The position numbers and the translations under genes are program-made. The notes beneath the pieces are model-generated. The model had not been told where the DNA came from and did not search any database. It was given only the letters and a program-made list of their open reading frames with translations. From JAVKSM01 sp039583705 (GTDB lineage: Bacteria; Actinomycetota; Actinomycetes; Mycobacteriales; Pseudonocardiaceae): a stretch of DNA of 28,183 bases. The DNA is taken from the NCBI GenBank assembly GCA_039583705.1, contig JAVKSM010000029.1:1-28183 (forward strand). Reading direction: 5' to 3'. This document shows positions 1 through 7,269 of this stretch, piece after piece. Position 1 is the first letter of the stretch. The number at the start of each line of letters is the position of its first letter.

Positions 1-2
1 CG

Positions 3-755
3 CTGGGCGCGGCGAGCCCGACGCGGCGAGCCCAGGCCGCCGCGTCGAGTTGGGCCGGGCTGGCGCTCGGCGGCGTGGCGCTGCTGATCGTGCCGGCCGT
101 CTGGTCGACGGCCACCGCCTTCGGCGCCCGCACAGGTGGCGTGATGGCCGCGGCGGGACCGGCGACCGGCTTCCTCGGCGGCTTGCGGGGCGGCTTGCGG
201 GGCGGCCCCCTTGGTGGCGTGTCCGGCCACCCGGGCGGTTCCGGGGACGGCCGGCCGGACGTCGGTCCGGACGCCGGTCCCGGCTTCGGCGGGTTCACCC
301 AGGGCAGCCTGCCCGTCGGAGAAGCGCGGATCCTCGACTACGCCACCACGCACGCCCCGCATGCCGCGATCACGCTCGCCATCGAGGGCGGTGCGATGCA
401 GGCCGCGCCGTTTATCATCGACAGCAACGCCACCGTGATCGGTATGGGTGGGTTCATGGGCTCGGACAACGCGCCGACCGTTCCGGCGTTGGCGCGCTGG
501 GTGACCACGGGGAAGCTGCGGTACGTACTCGGTCCGAGCGCGGTGGGTGGTGGCCGCGGGTCGCCCGCCGGTGGGCTCGCCGCCGGGTTCGGCCGCGGCA
601 GCGCCGCGCAAGCCCGCGAGACGTGGGTGGCGCGGCACTGCGCGGTGGTGGATCCGAGCGCCTACGGTGGCTCGACCGGCGCGGCTCGCGCGGGTGGCGG
701 GTGGTTCGACGCTCCGCAGACCCTCTACCGGTGCCCGGCGGGTCGGGCAGCCTGA
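3..755 (+). CDS. C-terminal part of a GT39 / YkcA-YkcB-like membrane mannosyltransferase (5' end off window)
   Basis: The reading frame is open to the left edge, so only the C-terminal 250 residues are present. A hydrophobic segment (WAGLALGGVALLIVPAVW, about residues 17-34 of the visible part) is the last membrane helix. It is followed by a Gly/Pro-rich linker and then a globular outside domain. The stretches ILDYATTHAP, AAPFIIDSNATVIGMGGFMG, DNAPTVPALARWV and GKLRYVLG match the C-terminal domain of actinobacterial YkcA/YkcB-like ArnT-fold glycosyltransferases, which transfer sugars from polyprenyl-phosphate donors at the outer membrane face. The catalytic N-terminal half lies outside the window, so donor and acceptor cannot be judged. 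The frame ends in TGA at 753-755. Confidence 0.75.
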   Translation: MGAASPTRRAQAAASSWAGLALGGVALLIVPAVWSTATAFGARTGGVMAAAGPATGFLGGLRGGLRGGPLGGVSGHPGGSGDGRPDVGPDAGPGFGGFTQGSLPVGEARILDYATTHAPHAAITLAIEGGAMQAAPFIIDSNATVIGMGGFMGSDNAPTVPALARWVTTGKLRYVLGPSAVGGGRGSPAGGLAAGFGRGSAAQARETWVARHCAVVDPSAYGGSTGAARAGGGWFDAPQTLYRCPAGRAA

Positions 756-839
756 CAGTAGGCTCGTCGCCCTTGCCGTCCCGCTGCGCTGACGCGCCGG
801 TGGACCCGCGCAGCGCCGTCCCCCGAGGAGGACCCGCCG

Positions 840-2066
840 GTGGCCGAGTTGACGGTCGACGTGGCACCCGAGGAGGCCGGGTTCGACGCCGCGCGGCTGA
901 CCCGCATCGACCGGCACCTCGCCCGCTATACCGACGACGGCCGGTTGCCCGGCTGGCTGGTCGTGGTGACCCGCGGCGGCAACGTCGTGCACCTGGCCGC
1001 CAGCGGCTACCGGGACGTCGAGGCGGGCCTGCCCGTCGAGGTCGACACCCGCTGGCGGATCTACTCGATGACCAAGCCGATCACCTCGGTCGCCGCGATG
1101 ACGCTGTGGGAGGAGGGCCGCTTCGAGCTCACCGACCCGGTCGCGCGTTACATCCCGTCCTTCGCCGACGTGCGGGTGTACACCAGGGGCTCGGCTGCGC
1201 GGCCGCTGACCGTGCCGGCGACCGAGCCGGTGCGGGTCTGGCACCTGTTCACCCACACCGCGGGTCTGACCTACGGTTTCCACCACGCCCATCCGGTGGA
1301 CGCGATGTACCGCGCGGCCGGGTTCGAGTGGGTGACCCCGCCCGGCATGGACCTGGCCGGATGTTGTGAAGCCTGGGCCGGGCTGCCACTGATGTTCCAG
1401 CCCGGCGCGGAGTGGAACTACTCGGTGGCGACCGACGTGCTGGGGCGACTGGTCGAGGTGGTGTCGGGCCAGTCGCTGGACGCGTTTCTCGCGGAGCGGA
1501 TCTTCCGCCCGCTGGGCATGGTCGACACCGCGTTCTGGGTCGACGACGACCGGCTCGCCGCGCTGTACGTCGCGGAACCGGTGAGCCGGCGCGCGGTGCG
1601 CTTCGATCCGTTGGGCGAACCATTCCGGCAGCCGCCGAGCTGTCTGTCCGGCGGCGGCGGTCTGGTCTCGACCGCCGCGGACTATCACCGCTTCACGCAG
1701 TTGCTGCTGCGCGGCGGGGAGCTGGACGGGGTGCGCCTGCTCGGCAACCGCACCCTCGCCTACATGACCCGTAATCACCTGCCGGGCGGGGCCGACCTGG
1801 AGGCTTTCGGCCGGCCGCTGTACGCCGAGATGCCTTTCGACGGGGTGGGGTTCGGGCTGGGTTTCGCCGTGGTGGTCGACCCGGTGAAAGCCAGGCAGCT
1901 CCTCAGCGAGGGCGAGTTCGGATGGGGTGGGGCGGCGAGCACCACGTTCTGGGTCGACCCGACCGAACAGGTGACCGCGATGTTCTTCACCCAACTGATG
2001 CCGTCGAGCAGCCACCCGATCCGCTCACAGCTACGGGCGCTGGTCTACCAGGCGCTGGTGGACTGA
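840..2066 (+). CDS. Serine hydrolase of the beta-lactamase / EstB family (408 aa)
   Basis: This is a class C beta-lactamase-fold serine hydrolase (PF00144), probably an esterase or peptidase-like enzyme rather than a true beta-lactamase. The SxxK motif is SMTK, with Ser76 and Lys79. The second motif is Y194-S-V in the context EWNYSVATDVLG, as in EstB-type esterases, where the third residue is not Asn. GGGGLVSTAADYHRF is the usual conserved C-terminal element. No signal peptide is evident, so it is probably cytoplasmic. The GTG start at 840 is set by GAGGAGG eight bases upstream. It follows the glycosyltransferase by 84 bases on the same strand. Length is normal for the family (about 380-430 aa). 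The substrate cannot be predicted. Confidence 0.9.
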   Translation: MAELTVDVAPEEAGFDAARLTRIDRHLARYTDDGRLPGWLVVVTRGGNVVHLAASGYRDVEAGLPVEVDTRWRIYSMTKPITSVAAMTLWEEGRFELTDPVARYIPSFADVRVYTRGSAARPLTVPATEPVRVWHLFTHTAGLTYGFHHAHPVDAMYRAAGFEWVTPPGMDLAGCCEAWAGLPLMFQPGAEWNYSVATDVLGRLVEVVSGQSLDAFLAERIFRPLGMVDTAFWVDDDRLAALYVAEPVSRRAVRFDPLGEPFRQPPSCLSGGGGLVSTAADYHRFTQLLLRGGELDGVRLLGNRTLAYMTRNHLPGGADLEAFGRPLYAEMPFDGVGFGLGFAVVVDPVKARQLLSEGEFGWGGAASTTFWVDPTEQVTAMFFTQLMPSSSHPIRSQLRALVYQALVD

Positions 2067-2119
2067 ACCGGCCGAGGCGTCGGCGAGGCTGGCGCGCCAT
2101 GAGCGGTGTCACCGCCACT

Positions 2120-2155
2120 ACCGCCGTTTCGGCGCCCGCTACCGCCGTTTCGGCG
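2120..2155. repeat. Two direct copies of a 16-bp sequence at the 3' end of the small zinc-ribbon gene
   Basis: TACCGCCGTTTCGGCG occurs at 2120-2135 and again at 2140-2155, 20 bp apart. The second copy falls in the last codons of the minus-strand gene and the first lies just beyond its stop. Confidence 0.7.
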
Positions 2156-2387
2156 ACGGGGCGACCTGGTCGGGCCGCAGGACGCTGGCGCAGCGGCGGC
2201 ATGCCCCCCCGCCCGGCGTGACGAGGGGCGCTGGACACACCATATGGCCGCACAGCGCCTGCCAGTACCACCGGGAGGCGGCGCCACCTGCGGCTATCGC
2301 CTCGTCGGTGACCTCGTGGACCTGGCCGTCGGCGCGACAGGCGACCGAGACCGTCAGCGGGCTGCATCGGGAGGCCACAGGCCCCAT
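2139..2387 (-). CDS. Small zinc-ribbon-like protein, actinobacterial (82 aa)
   Basis: An 82-residue reading frame starts at an ATG (2387-2385, minus strand) preceded by a clean GGAGG eight bases upstream. It contains ALCGHMVCPAPLVTPGG followed by CRRC. A CGH element, an AP-L--P-G segment and a closing CxxC is a pattern I associate with short actinobacterial proteins of unknown role that often sit beside XRE/DUF397 genes. The four Cys/His positions suggest metal binding. It is transcribed away from the DUF397 gene, with which it shares the 2388-2619 intergenic region. The C-terminus is basic (SPKRR). Function is unknown. The call rests on the start site and cysteine pattern, not on a confirmed homologue. 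Confidence 0.55.
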   Translation of the reverse strand: MGPVASRCSPLTVSVACRADGQVHEVTDEAIAAGGAASRWYWQALCGHMVCPAPLVTPGGGACRRCASVLRPDQVAPSPKRR

Positions 2388-2465
2388 TGCGGATACCTCC
2401 GGTTGCCAGGCGGTGGAACGAGGACGATCTCGGCGACCTCGTCGGGTGGTGGGTGGCAACTGCAC

Positions 2466-2538
2466 TTGCAGACGTCATTGTGCCGGGCGTACCTTGCCGC
2501 TGCAAGAACAGATGCATGTACACATGTACCTGCATGTG
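2466..2538 (+). promoter_or_regulatory. Candidate promoter and CATGT operator ahead of the DUF397 gene
   Basis: A sigma-70-like pair TTGCAG (2466-2471) and TACCTT (2490-2495) is separated by 18 bases. Downstream lie three copies of CATGT (2515, 2523, 2533). The first forms a perfect inverted repeat CATGT-AC-ACATG (2515-2526), and TGCATGT recurs at 2513 and 2531, 18 bp apart. CTTGCAG (2465-2471) and CTGCAAG (2500-2506) are also inverted copies flanking the promoter spacer. The next gene start is at 2620, leaving a long leader. The promoter is inferred. The repeats are seen directly. Confidence 0.3.
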
Positions 2539-2619
2539 CGCTGCGACCGTGGGATGGACGAGCCAGCCGGACCCGCACAGCGGGTGTCGCGGCTGTCGAA
2601 ACTTTTGTGGGAGGCGGAG

Positions 2620-2856
2620 ATGCATCAGATCGAGAGCGGCGACCCGGCGACCCGGATCCTTGGGGTGACCTGGCGCAAGAGCAGCTACAGCAACCCCTAC
2701 GGGAACTGTGTCGAGCTGGCAGAGCTGCCAGACGGCGGGGTCGCCGTCCGCAACTCCCGGTACCCGGATGGTCCGGCGCTGGTCTACACCCGTGCCGAGT
2801 TCACCATGTTCCTCCACGGCATGAAGGCGGGCGAGTTCGACGGTCTGGTCGGCTAG
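2620..2856 (+). CDS. DUF397 domain protein (78 aa)
   Basis: This small acidic protein is almost entirely the DUF397 domain (PF04149). It shows the hallmark WRKSSYSNPYGNCVELAEL (residues 18-36), then GGVAVRNSRYPDGPAL and a C-terminal element with FTMFLHGMKAGEFD. Such proteins are common in actinomycetes, usually next to an XRE/DUF5753 regulator. In the BldB/WhiJ-type pairs they are thought to modulate that regulator. Here the regulator lies 255 bp downstream on the same strand. The ATG at 2620 is chosen over an in-frame upstream start because of the adjacent GGGAGGCGGAG ribosome site and because the upstream translation has no family similarity. A strong palindrome follows the stop. Confidence 0.9.
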   Translation: MHQIESGDPATRILGVTWRKSSYSNPYGNCVELAELPDGGVAVRNSRYPDGPALVYTRAEFTMFLHGMKAGEFDGLVG

Positions 2857-2892
2857 CGCCCAGCCCATGGGTTGCCGAGCCTGAGGAACGGT

Positions 2893-2929
2893 GGCTGATC
2901 CGCCGGCATGACATGCCGGCGGATCAGCC
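2893..2929. terminator. 37-nt perfect palindrome, probable intrinsic terminator after DUF397
   Basis: Two perfectly complementary 18-bp arms flank a single central A at 2911. The left arm begins GGCTGATCC and the right arm ends GGATCAGCC. The site starts 37 bases after the DUF397 stop and is followed only by a short TTT, so it would be a terminator with a weak U-tract. Because it is symmetric, a protein-binding palindrome or hairpin insertion site is also possible. Confidence 0.55.
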
Positions 2930-3110
2930 TTTCCGGGGGAGGACACGGGAGGACACGGTGAACGGGCCGTGGGCAGCGCCGAGCGGTGACCTGACCGACA
3001 CGGCTGGGGGACGGCCCCGTGCGGCGTGCGGTGGAACGCGACGGCCTGTACAGCGTCTGACGGGTCGTGGACACTGAGGGCGCCTACTTTCACCTGACTG
3101 GGGGACAACC

Positions 3111-4016
3111 ATGATCGCAGCGCAGCCGGGCCACGCGCCGTCCCGAAGGTGTGAGGATGATCAGCCGCAGGGCGGGCCGACGGCGTTGCGCATCGTGGTG
3201 GGCGCTCAGCTACGCCGGCACCGGGAGGCGAGCGGGATCACCCGGGAAGCCGCCGGGAAGGTGATCCGGGGTTCCGACGCCAAGATCAGCCGTATCGAGC
3301 TGGGTCGGGTGAGCTTCAAGGAACGCGACCTGACCGACCTGCTCACCCTCTACGGCGTCACCGAGGAGCACGAACGAGAGGTGTTCCTCGCCCTCGCCCG
3401 GCAGGCCAACGCGCCCGACTGGTGGCACAAGTACGGCGATGTCCTGCCGAGTTGGTGCGAGGTGTACGTCGGCTTGGAGCAGGCGGCCTGCATCATCCGC
3501 ACCTACGAGGTCCAGTTCCTCCCCGGCCTGCTCCAAACCGAGGACTACGCCCACGCCGTGAGCCAACTCGGCGATCCCGCCGTGTCCAGCGAAGAGGTCG
3601 AGCGCCGCGTCAGCCTCCGGATGACGCGGCAGCGGCTCCTCACCCAACCTCAGGCACCCAACCTGTGGGTCGTCGTCGACGAGGCGGCGCTGCGCCGGCC
3701 GCTCGGCGGGCGGCGGGTGATGCGCGCGCAGCTCCGCCACCTGATCGAGCTGACCGAGCTGCCGAACGTCACGGTGCAGGTCGTGCCGTTCCACCTCGGA
3801 GGCCACGCCGCGGCAGGCGGTGCGTTCGCCCTGCTGCGGTTCGCCGAACCCGACCTGCCCGACATCGTCTACCTCGAACACCTCACCAGTGCCCTCTACC
3901 TGGACAAGCGGCGGGACGTCGACCATTACCTGACGGTCATCGAGCGGCTGTGCTGTCAAGCCGAGCCGCCCGCCGAGACCACGAGGATCCTCGGCAGGAT
4001 CGCCACCGAGATGTGA
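3111..4016 (+). CDS. XRE-family transcriptional regulator with DUF5753 domain (301 aa)
   Basis: The N-terminal helix-turn-helix (about residues 26-85) contains LRRHREASGITREAAGKVI and SDAKISRIELGRV. The DUF5753 sensor-like domain (about residues 100-290) follows, with its typical ACIIRTYEVQFLPGLLQTEDYA, RRVSLRMTRQRLL, ELPNVTVQVVPF and DIVYLEHLTSALYLD. These regulators typically partner with a small DUF397 protein, and one lies upstream. The start ATG at 3111 has a purine-rich CTGGGGGAC seven bases before. Length is usual for the family. The gene is followed by the first DUF574 methyltransferase after 66 bp, probably in one transcript. The ligand is unknown. Confidence 0.93.
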   Translation: MIAAQPGHAPSRRCEDDQPQGGPTALRIVVGAQLRRHREASGITREAAGKVIRGSDAKISRIELGRVSFKERDLTDLLTLYGVTEEHEREVFLALARQANAPDWWHKYGDVLPSWCEVYVGLEQAACIIRTYEVQFLPGLLQTEDYAHAVSQLGDPAVSSEEVERRVSLRMTRQRLLTQPQAPNLWVVVDEAALRRPLGGRRVMRAQLRHLIELTELPNVTVQVVPFHLGGHAAAGGAFALLRFAEPDLPDIVYLEHLTSALYLDKRRDVDHYLTVIERLCCQAEPPAETTRILGRIATEM

Positions 4017-4082
4017 AGCCCCGAGGCGAAGCGACCGCAACCACGTCGCATCGCCGTGGCGTGAGGTGCAGGGGGAGCAGCG

Positions 4083-4934
4083 ATGACAGACCACAGCCGG
4101 GCACCGGCCCGCCTCGACCTGTCCACACCCAACGTCGCGCGGATGTATGACTACTTCCTCGGCGGGAAGGACAACTTCCCCGCCGACCGGGCGGCGGCGG
4201 AGCAGGTCATCGGGATCGTCCCGCAGGCGCCGCTGATCGCGCGGCAGAACCGGGCGTTCCTGGGCCGCGCGGTCCGCTTCCTGGCCGAGACGGGGATCCG
4301 GCAGTTCCTGGACGTCGGCACCGGGCTGCCGACCCAGGACAACGTGCACCAGGTGGCACAGTGGGTCGCGCCGGACGCGCGGGTGGTCTACGTCGACAAC
4401 GATCCCGTCGCCTGTGCCCACGCCCGCGCCCTGCGCAGGAGCGGCACCGTGGCGGTGGTCGAGGCGGACCTACGCCGTCCGGAGGACATCCTGGGCCACC
4501 CGGAGGTTCACCGGCTGATCGACTTCGAGCAGCCGGTGGCGGTGCTGTTCGTGGCCGTGCTGCACTGCATCACCGACGAGGACGACCCGGCGCGGACCGT
4601 CGCGCGCTTCCGGGAGGCGATGGCGCCCGACAGCTACCTCGTCATCTCCCACTTCGCGCCAGAAGACCACACTGAGGCCGCCGAGGAGGTCGAAGGGGTG
4701 TACCGGCAGTCTGGACTGACGGGGGTAACGCTGCGCAGCCGGAAGGCGATCCTGGGCTTCTTCGACGGTCTCGACCTGGTCGAGCCCGGTCTGGTCGCCC
4801 TGCCCGACTGGCGACCCGACCCGGCGGCTTGCGACATCACCAAGAAGGACAAGCTGGCAAGGTGGTCCACCACGTACAACGCGATCCCCACCTGGTTGCT
4901 GGGCGGGGTAGGCGGCAAGCCGTCCCGCACGTGA
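4083..4934 (+). CDS. SAM-dependent methyltransferase, DUF574 family, copy 1 (283 aa)
   Basis: This belongs to PF04672 (Methyltransf_19, formerly DUF574), a family abundant in Streptomyces and Frankia with mostly unknown substrates. Visible family elements are YDYFLGGKDNF (residues 22-32), the AdoMet-binding FLDVGTGLPT (75-84), VVYVDNDPV (101-109) and VLHCITDEDDP. The Rossmann-fold motif I is intact. GGGGGAGCAGCG before the ATG at 4083 is a good ribosome site. It follows the XRE/DUF5753 gene by 66 bp, a neighbourhood common for this family. A second member lies at 15540-16364. The two share the core motifs but differ widely elsewhere, so they look like separate paralogues rather than a recent duplication. 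Confidence 0.93.
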   Translation: MTDHSRAPARLDLSTPNVARMYDYFLGGKDNFPADRAAAEQVIGIVPQAPLIARQNRAFLGRAVRFLAETGIRQFLDVGTGLPTQDNVHQVAQWVAPDARVVYVDNDPVACAHARALRRSGTVAVVEADLRRPEDILGHPEVHRLIDFEQPVAVLFVAVLHCITDEDDPARTVARFREAMAPDSYLVISHFAPEDHTEAAEEVEGVYRQSGLTGVTLRSRKAILGFFDGLDLVEPGLVALPDWRPDPAACDITKKDKLARWSTTYNAIPTWLLGGVGGKPSRT

Positions 4935-5064
4935 GAAGCACCCTCCGCCCGCCGGCTGCGCTCTATCACCCCGTGCGCCGAGCCCAACGTGGCGTGGACC
5001 TGGGTGTCCACACCGGCTCGACGCCACCGACCGCCGCGCCCGAGCCTGGCCCTATCGTCCGTCC

Positions 5065-5754
5065 ATGGAGTTGACCAAGAGCTACCTCCTTTCGGTCCCT
5101 CGGTCTGTTCGCGCCCGTTACGAGATTCGCGAGACCCGCAACGCCGCGGCAATCTTGGCCGCGACCAGTCCTGACGAGTTCAAGGAGGTGATCGATGTCC
5201 TTACCGGCTTTTGGCTGACGACGGCTGACCTGATTAATCCCGGAGGTAATGAGTCAGCTCTTGCGGGCAGGTTGAACGGTGCGTTTCGCCGATGTGGTTG
5301 GCGCGAGGGTCGAGTTGACACTCGCGTAACGTCGGTTCTGCGCATTCAACCGTATATACCGGCAGGTGAGACTGGTCCTCGCGTAGTGGAGAGCGAGGTC
5401 TGCAACGAGGGGTACAAGGTCGACAATGTGAAGGGCCGCATCGCTCTGGACGTTGAGTGGAACGCGAAGGACGGAAACCTCGACCGCGACATAGGTGCTT
5501 ACCGAGCATTGTACGACGCTGGTCTCATCGATGGCGCCACGCTTGTGACGAGGACCCACGATGATCTACGACGACTGGCGCAACGGCTCGCACTCGCGGC
5601 CGGCCAGTCTGAGGCGGCGGCCCATCGGCGTCTGAGTACGACGACGACGACCAACCTGGGGAAGCTGGAACCGCGCATGACCCGGGGGGACGCAGGCGGT
5701 TGCCCGGTGCTTGCGGTAGCGATCAGCTCGCGCTGTTGGGTAGGGGAACGATGA
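5065..5754 (+). CDS. BglII-family type II restriction endonuclease (229 aa)
   Basis: The protein resembles the BglII/BstYI superfamily of endonucleases (PF09195). The conserved core GYKVDNVKGRIALDVEWN gives a PD-(D/E)xK-like set: Asp120, then Glu131, with Asn133 and Lys135, in the arrangement D-x10-E-x-N. NLDRDIGAYRALYDAG, GATLVTRTHDDLRRL and the C-terminal TTTTTNLGKLEPRM continue the family pattern. BglII-type enzymes cut palindromic sites related to AGATCT or RGATCY; the actual site here is unknown. No clear ribosome site precedes the ATG at 5065, so the start is less certain. Codons use more A/T than the neighbours, which suggests acquisition. The adjacent MT-A70 methyltransferase gene, 84 bp downstream, is the likely protective partner. 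Confidence 0.82.
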   Translation: MELTKSYLLSVPRSVRARYEIRETRNAAAILAATSPDEFKEVIDVLTGFWLTTADLINPGGNESALAGRLNGAFRRCGWREGRVDTRVTSVLRIQPYIPAGETGPRVVESEVCNEGYKVDNVKGRIALDVEWNAKDGNLDRDIGAYRALYDAGLIDGATLVTRTHDDLRRLAQRLALAAGQSEAAAHRRLSTTTTTNLGKLEPRMTRGDAGGCPVLAVAISSRCWVGER

Positions 5755-5838
5755 CACCGGCGAGCCCTGACCCGAGTCGTCAGGGACGGCCGATAGCTTC
5801 GACCCGATGACCCGGTGGTGACCTGGAGGGGTGGGCCC

Positions 5839-6540
5839 GTGTCCAGCGCGATGTCAGTATCACCTGCCACCATGGAGGACGCTCCGCAACGCGGGGGCCG
5901 GATACCTGTCGCGCCGCCGCTGCGCGCAGATGTGATGGGCATTGGTTCAGTGCCGCTGCCCCAGGTCGTCTGCGGCTGGTCGACTGTCTACGCCGACCCG
6001 CCGTGGCGCTTCGTCAACCGGACAGGCAAGGTGGCACCAGAGCATCGGCGGCTGGACCGGTACGAGACGATGACGCACGACGAGATTTGTGCGCTGCCGG
6101 TGAGCGAGGTCGTCGCCGGAAACGCCCACCTGTATTTGTGGGTGCCGAACGCGCTCCTGCCCGACGGACTCAGGGTCATGGCGGCATGGGGCTTCCGATA
6201 TGTCTCGAACCTGGTGTGGGCGAAGCGGCGAAAGGACGGTGGTCCGGATGGCCGGGGCGTCGGCTTCTATTTTCGGAACGTCACGGAACTGATCCTGTTC
6301 GGTGTCCGGGGCTCCATGCGGACCCGGGAGCCCGGTCGAAGGCAGGTCAACATGATCGAGACCCGGAAGCGGGAACATTCCCGCAAGCCTGACGAGGCCT
6401 ACGAGATAATCGAGGCCTGCTCGCCCGGACCTTACCTGGAGTTGTTTGCCCGGTATGAGCGCACGGGCTGGGGAGCCTGGGGCCTGGAGGCGGATCCGGG
6501 GGTACAACCCCGAGGGAGGCAGTACCCAGCCTACCGCTGA
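5839..6540 (+). CDS. MT-A70 family DNA adenine methyltransferase (233 aa), partner of the BglII-like nuclease
   Basis: The catalytic motif ADPPW (Asp53-Pro-Pro-Trp56) marks an N6-adenine methyltransferase. HLYLWVPNALLPDGL, GFRYVSNLVWAKRRKDGG, FRNVTELILFGVRG, REHSRKPDEAYEIIEACSPG and YLELFARYERTGWGAWG follow in the order usual for MT-A70 proteins. Together with the BglII-like endonuclease just upstream it forms a probable type II restriction-modification pair. The GTG at 5839 is preferred because GGAGGGG lies seven bases before it. GTGs at 5815 and 5818 and an ATG at 5851 are alternatives. A phage-type orphan adenine methylase is possible, but the neighbour makes R-M more likely. Confidence 0.88.
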   Translation: MSSAMSVSPATMEDAPQRGGRIPVAPPLRADVMGIGSVPLPQVVCGWSTVYADPPWRFVNRTGKVAPEHRRLDRYETMTHDEICALPVSEVVAGNAHLYLWVPNALLPDGLRVMAAWGFRYVSNLVWAKRRKDGGPDGRGVGFYFRNVTELILFGVRGSMRTREPGRRQVNMIETRKREHSRKPDEAYEIIEACSPGPYLELFARYERTGWGAWGLEADPGVQPRGRQYPAYR

Positions 6541-6618
6541 TCCGGTCGTGCGGCACGGCGACGGTCGTGGAGTTGCGATGCGACCACGGGGTGGTGGCGC
6601 CGGGGACGGCTTCTGGGA

Positions 6619-6634
6619 GTAGCACTTGTGCTAC
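6619..6634. promoter_or_regulatory. Palindromic operator overlapping the vapB promoter
   Basis: GTAGCAC-TT-GTGCTAC is a perfect inverted repeat with 7-bp arms. The TACCAT at 6632-6637, which overlaps its right arm, could serve as a -10 box. That would place transcription at or just before the ATG at 6644 and give a leaderless message. Such a site is where a VapB-VapC complex would bind for autorepression. Binding is inferred. Confidence 0.55.
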
Positions 6635-6643
6635 CATCGGACG

Positions 6644-6892
6644 ATGAGGATGATCGGGTTGCGTGAGCTGCGGCAACAAGCCTCGGAGCTCGTCCGGCGT
6701 GCAGAAGCCGGCGAAGAGATCACTATTACCGTCTCGGGTCGCTCCAGCGCCCGACTGGTGGCGGTGAGACCTCACAGGTGGCGACGCTGGGACGACGTGC
6801 AGGAACTCTTCCGCGGTCCGGCAGACACCGCCTGGGACAGCGATAGGGAAGACATCGCCCAGGCGCTGCGCGATCCCTGGGAGGCGCCGTGA
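6644..6892 (+). CDS. vapB: VapB / Phd-YefM family antitoxin (82 aa)
   Basis: The N-terminal DNA-binding part IGLRELRQQASELVRRAEAG, then EEITITVSGRSSARLVAV, is the Phd/YefM fold. The C-terminal tail, with RWDDVQELFRG and the acidic DSDREDIAQALRDPW, is the toxin-binding region. The ATG at 6644 directly follows a palindromic operator and lacks a ribosome site, consistent with leaderless translation. An upstream TTG at 6626 would lie inside the palindrome and is rejected. The stop overlaps the toxin start by four bases (GTGA), so the two proteins are translationally coupled. Confidence 0.9.
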   Translation: MRMIGLRELRQQASELVRRAEAGEEITITVSGRSSARLVAVRPHRWRRWDDVQELFRGPADTAWDSDREDIAQALRDPWEAP

Positions 6893-7269
6893 GAGCGGTC
6901 CTGGACACCAGTGTGGTCATCGCCAGCGACCCCGGCCCGCTGCCCGGGGAGCTGGCAGTCAGCGCGGTCACGCTGGCCGAACTGCATTTCGGCGTCCTTG
7001 TCGCTCTTGAGCAGAGCGTACGGGCCGAACGGCTCCGGCGGTTGTCGATACTGCAGCGTCAGTTCGACGCCCTTCCTGTCGATGACGCGGTAGCCGCCAG
7101 CTACGGCCAACTGGCGGCCGCCGTCGTTGCGGCCGGCCGTCGGCCACGTGCCCGAATAATGGATCTGCTCATCGCCGCCACGGCGCACGCTCACTCCGCG
7201 CGCCTGTACACCCGTAACGCCAGCGACTTCCTGGGCGCAGACAGCCTGGTCGAGGTCGTACCCGTCTGA
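6889..7269 (+). CDS. vapC: VapC family PIN-domain ribonuclease toxin (126 aa)
   Basis: This is a complete PIN domain. The acidic metal-binding residues are Asp6 in AVLDTSVVIA, Glu31 in TLAELHFGV, Asp92 in RIMDLLIAATA and Asp113 in TRNASDF. VapC toxins cut tRNA or rRNA and are held inactive by their VapB partner, encoded immediately upstream with a four-base overlap. The GTG start at 6889 is fixed by that overlap. Length is normal for the family and no motif is damaged, so the pair looks functional. It sits between the restriction-modification genes and the XRE/flavoprotein pair, within an accessory cluster. Confidence 0.92.
   Translation: MRAVLDTSVVIASDPGPLPGELAVSAVTLAELHFGVLVALEQSVRAERLRRLSILQRQFDALPVDDAVAASYGQLAAAVVAAGRRPRARIMDLLIAATAHAHSARLYTRNASDFLGADSLVEVVPV

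Noticed and set aside
50..1369. Long + strand frame (439 aa) over the GT39 tail and hydrolase
   Set aside because: Arg/Pro/Gly-rich translation with no family features, out of frame with two clearly recognisable proteins. Typical shadow in very GC-rich DNA.
2958..3077. 39-codon + strand frame starting GTG after GGGAGG
   Set aside because: The ribosome site is good, but the translation has no recognisable pattern and the length is too short to support a gene from sequence alone.
1987..3108. Minus-strand frame of 373 aa across the DUF397 region
   Set aside because: No recognisable domain; it covers the DUF397 gene, its palindrome and the small minus-strand gene in another frame.
3210..4421. 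Minus-strand frame of 403 aa opposite the XRE and DUF574 genes
   Set aside because: Antisense shadow of two well-supported genes; Val/Leu/Asp/Gly-rich without motifs.
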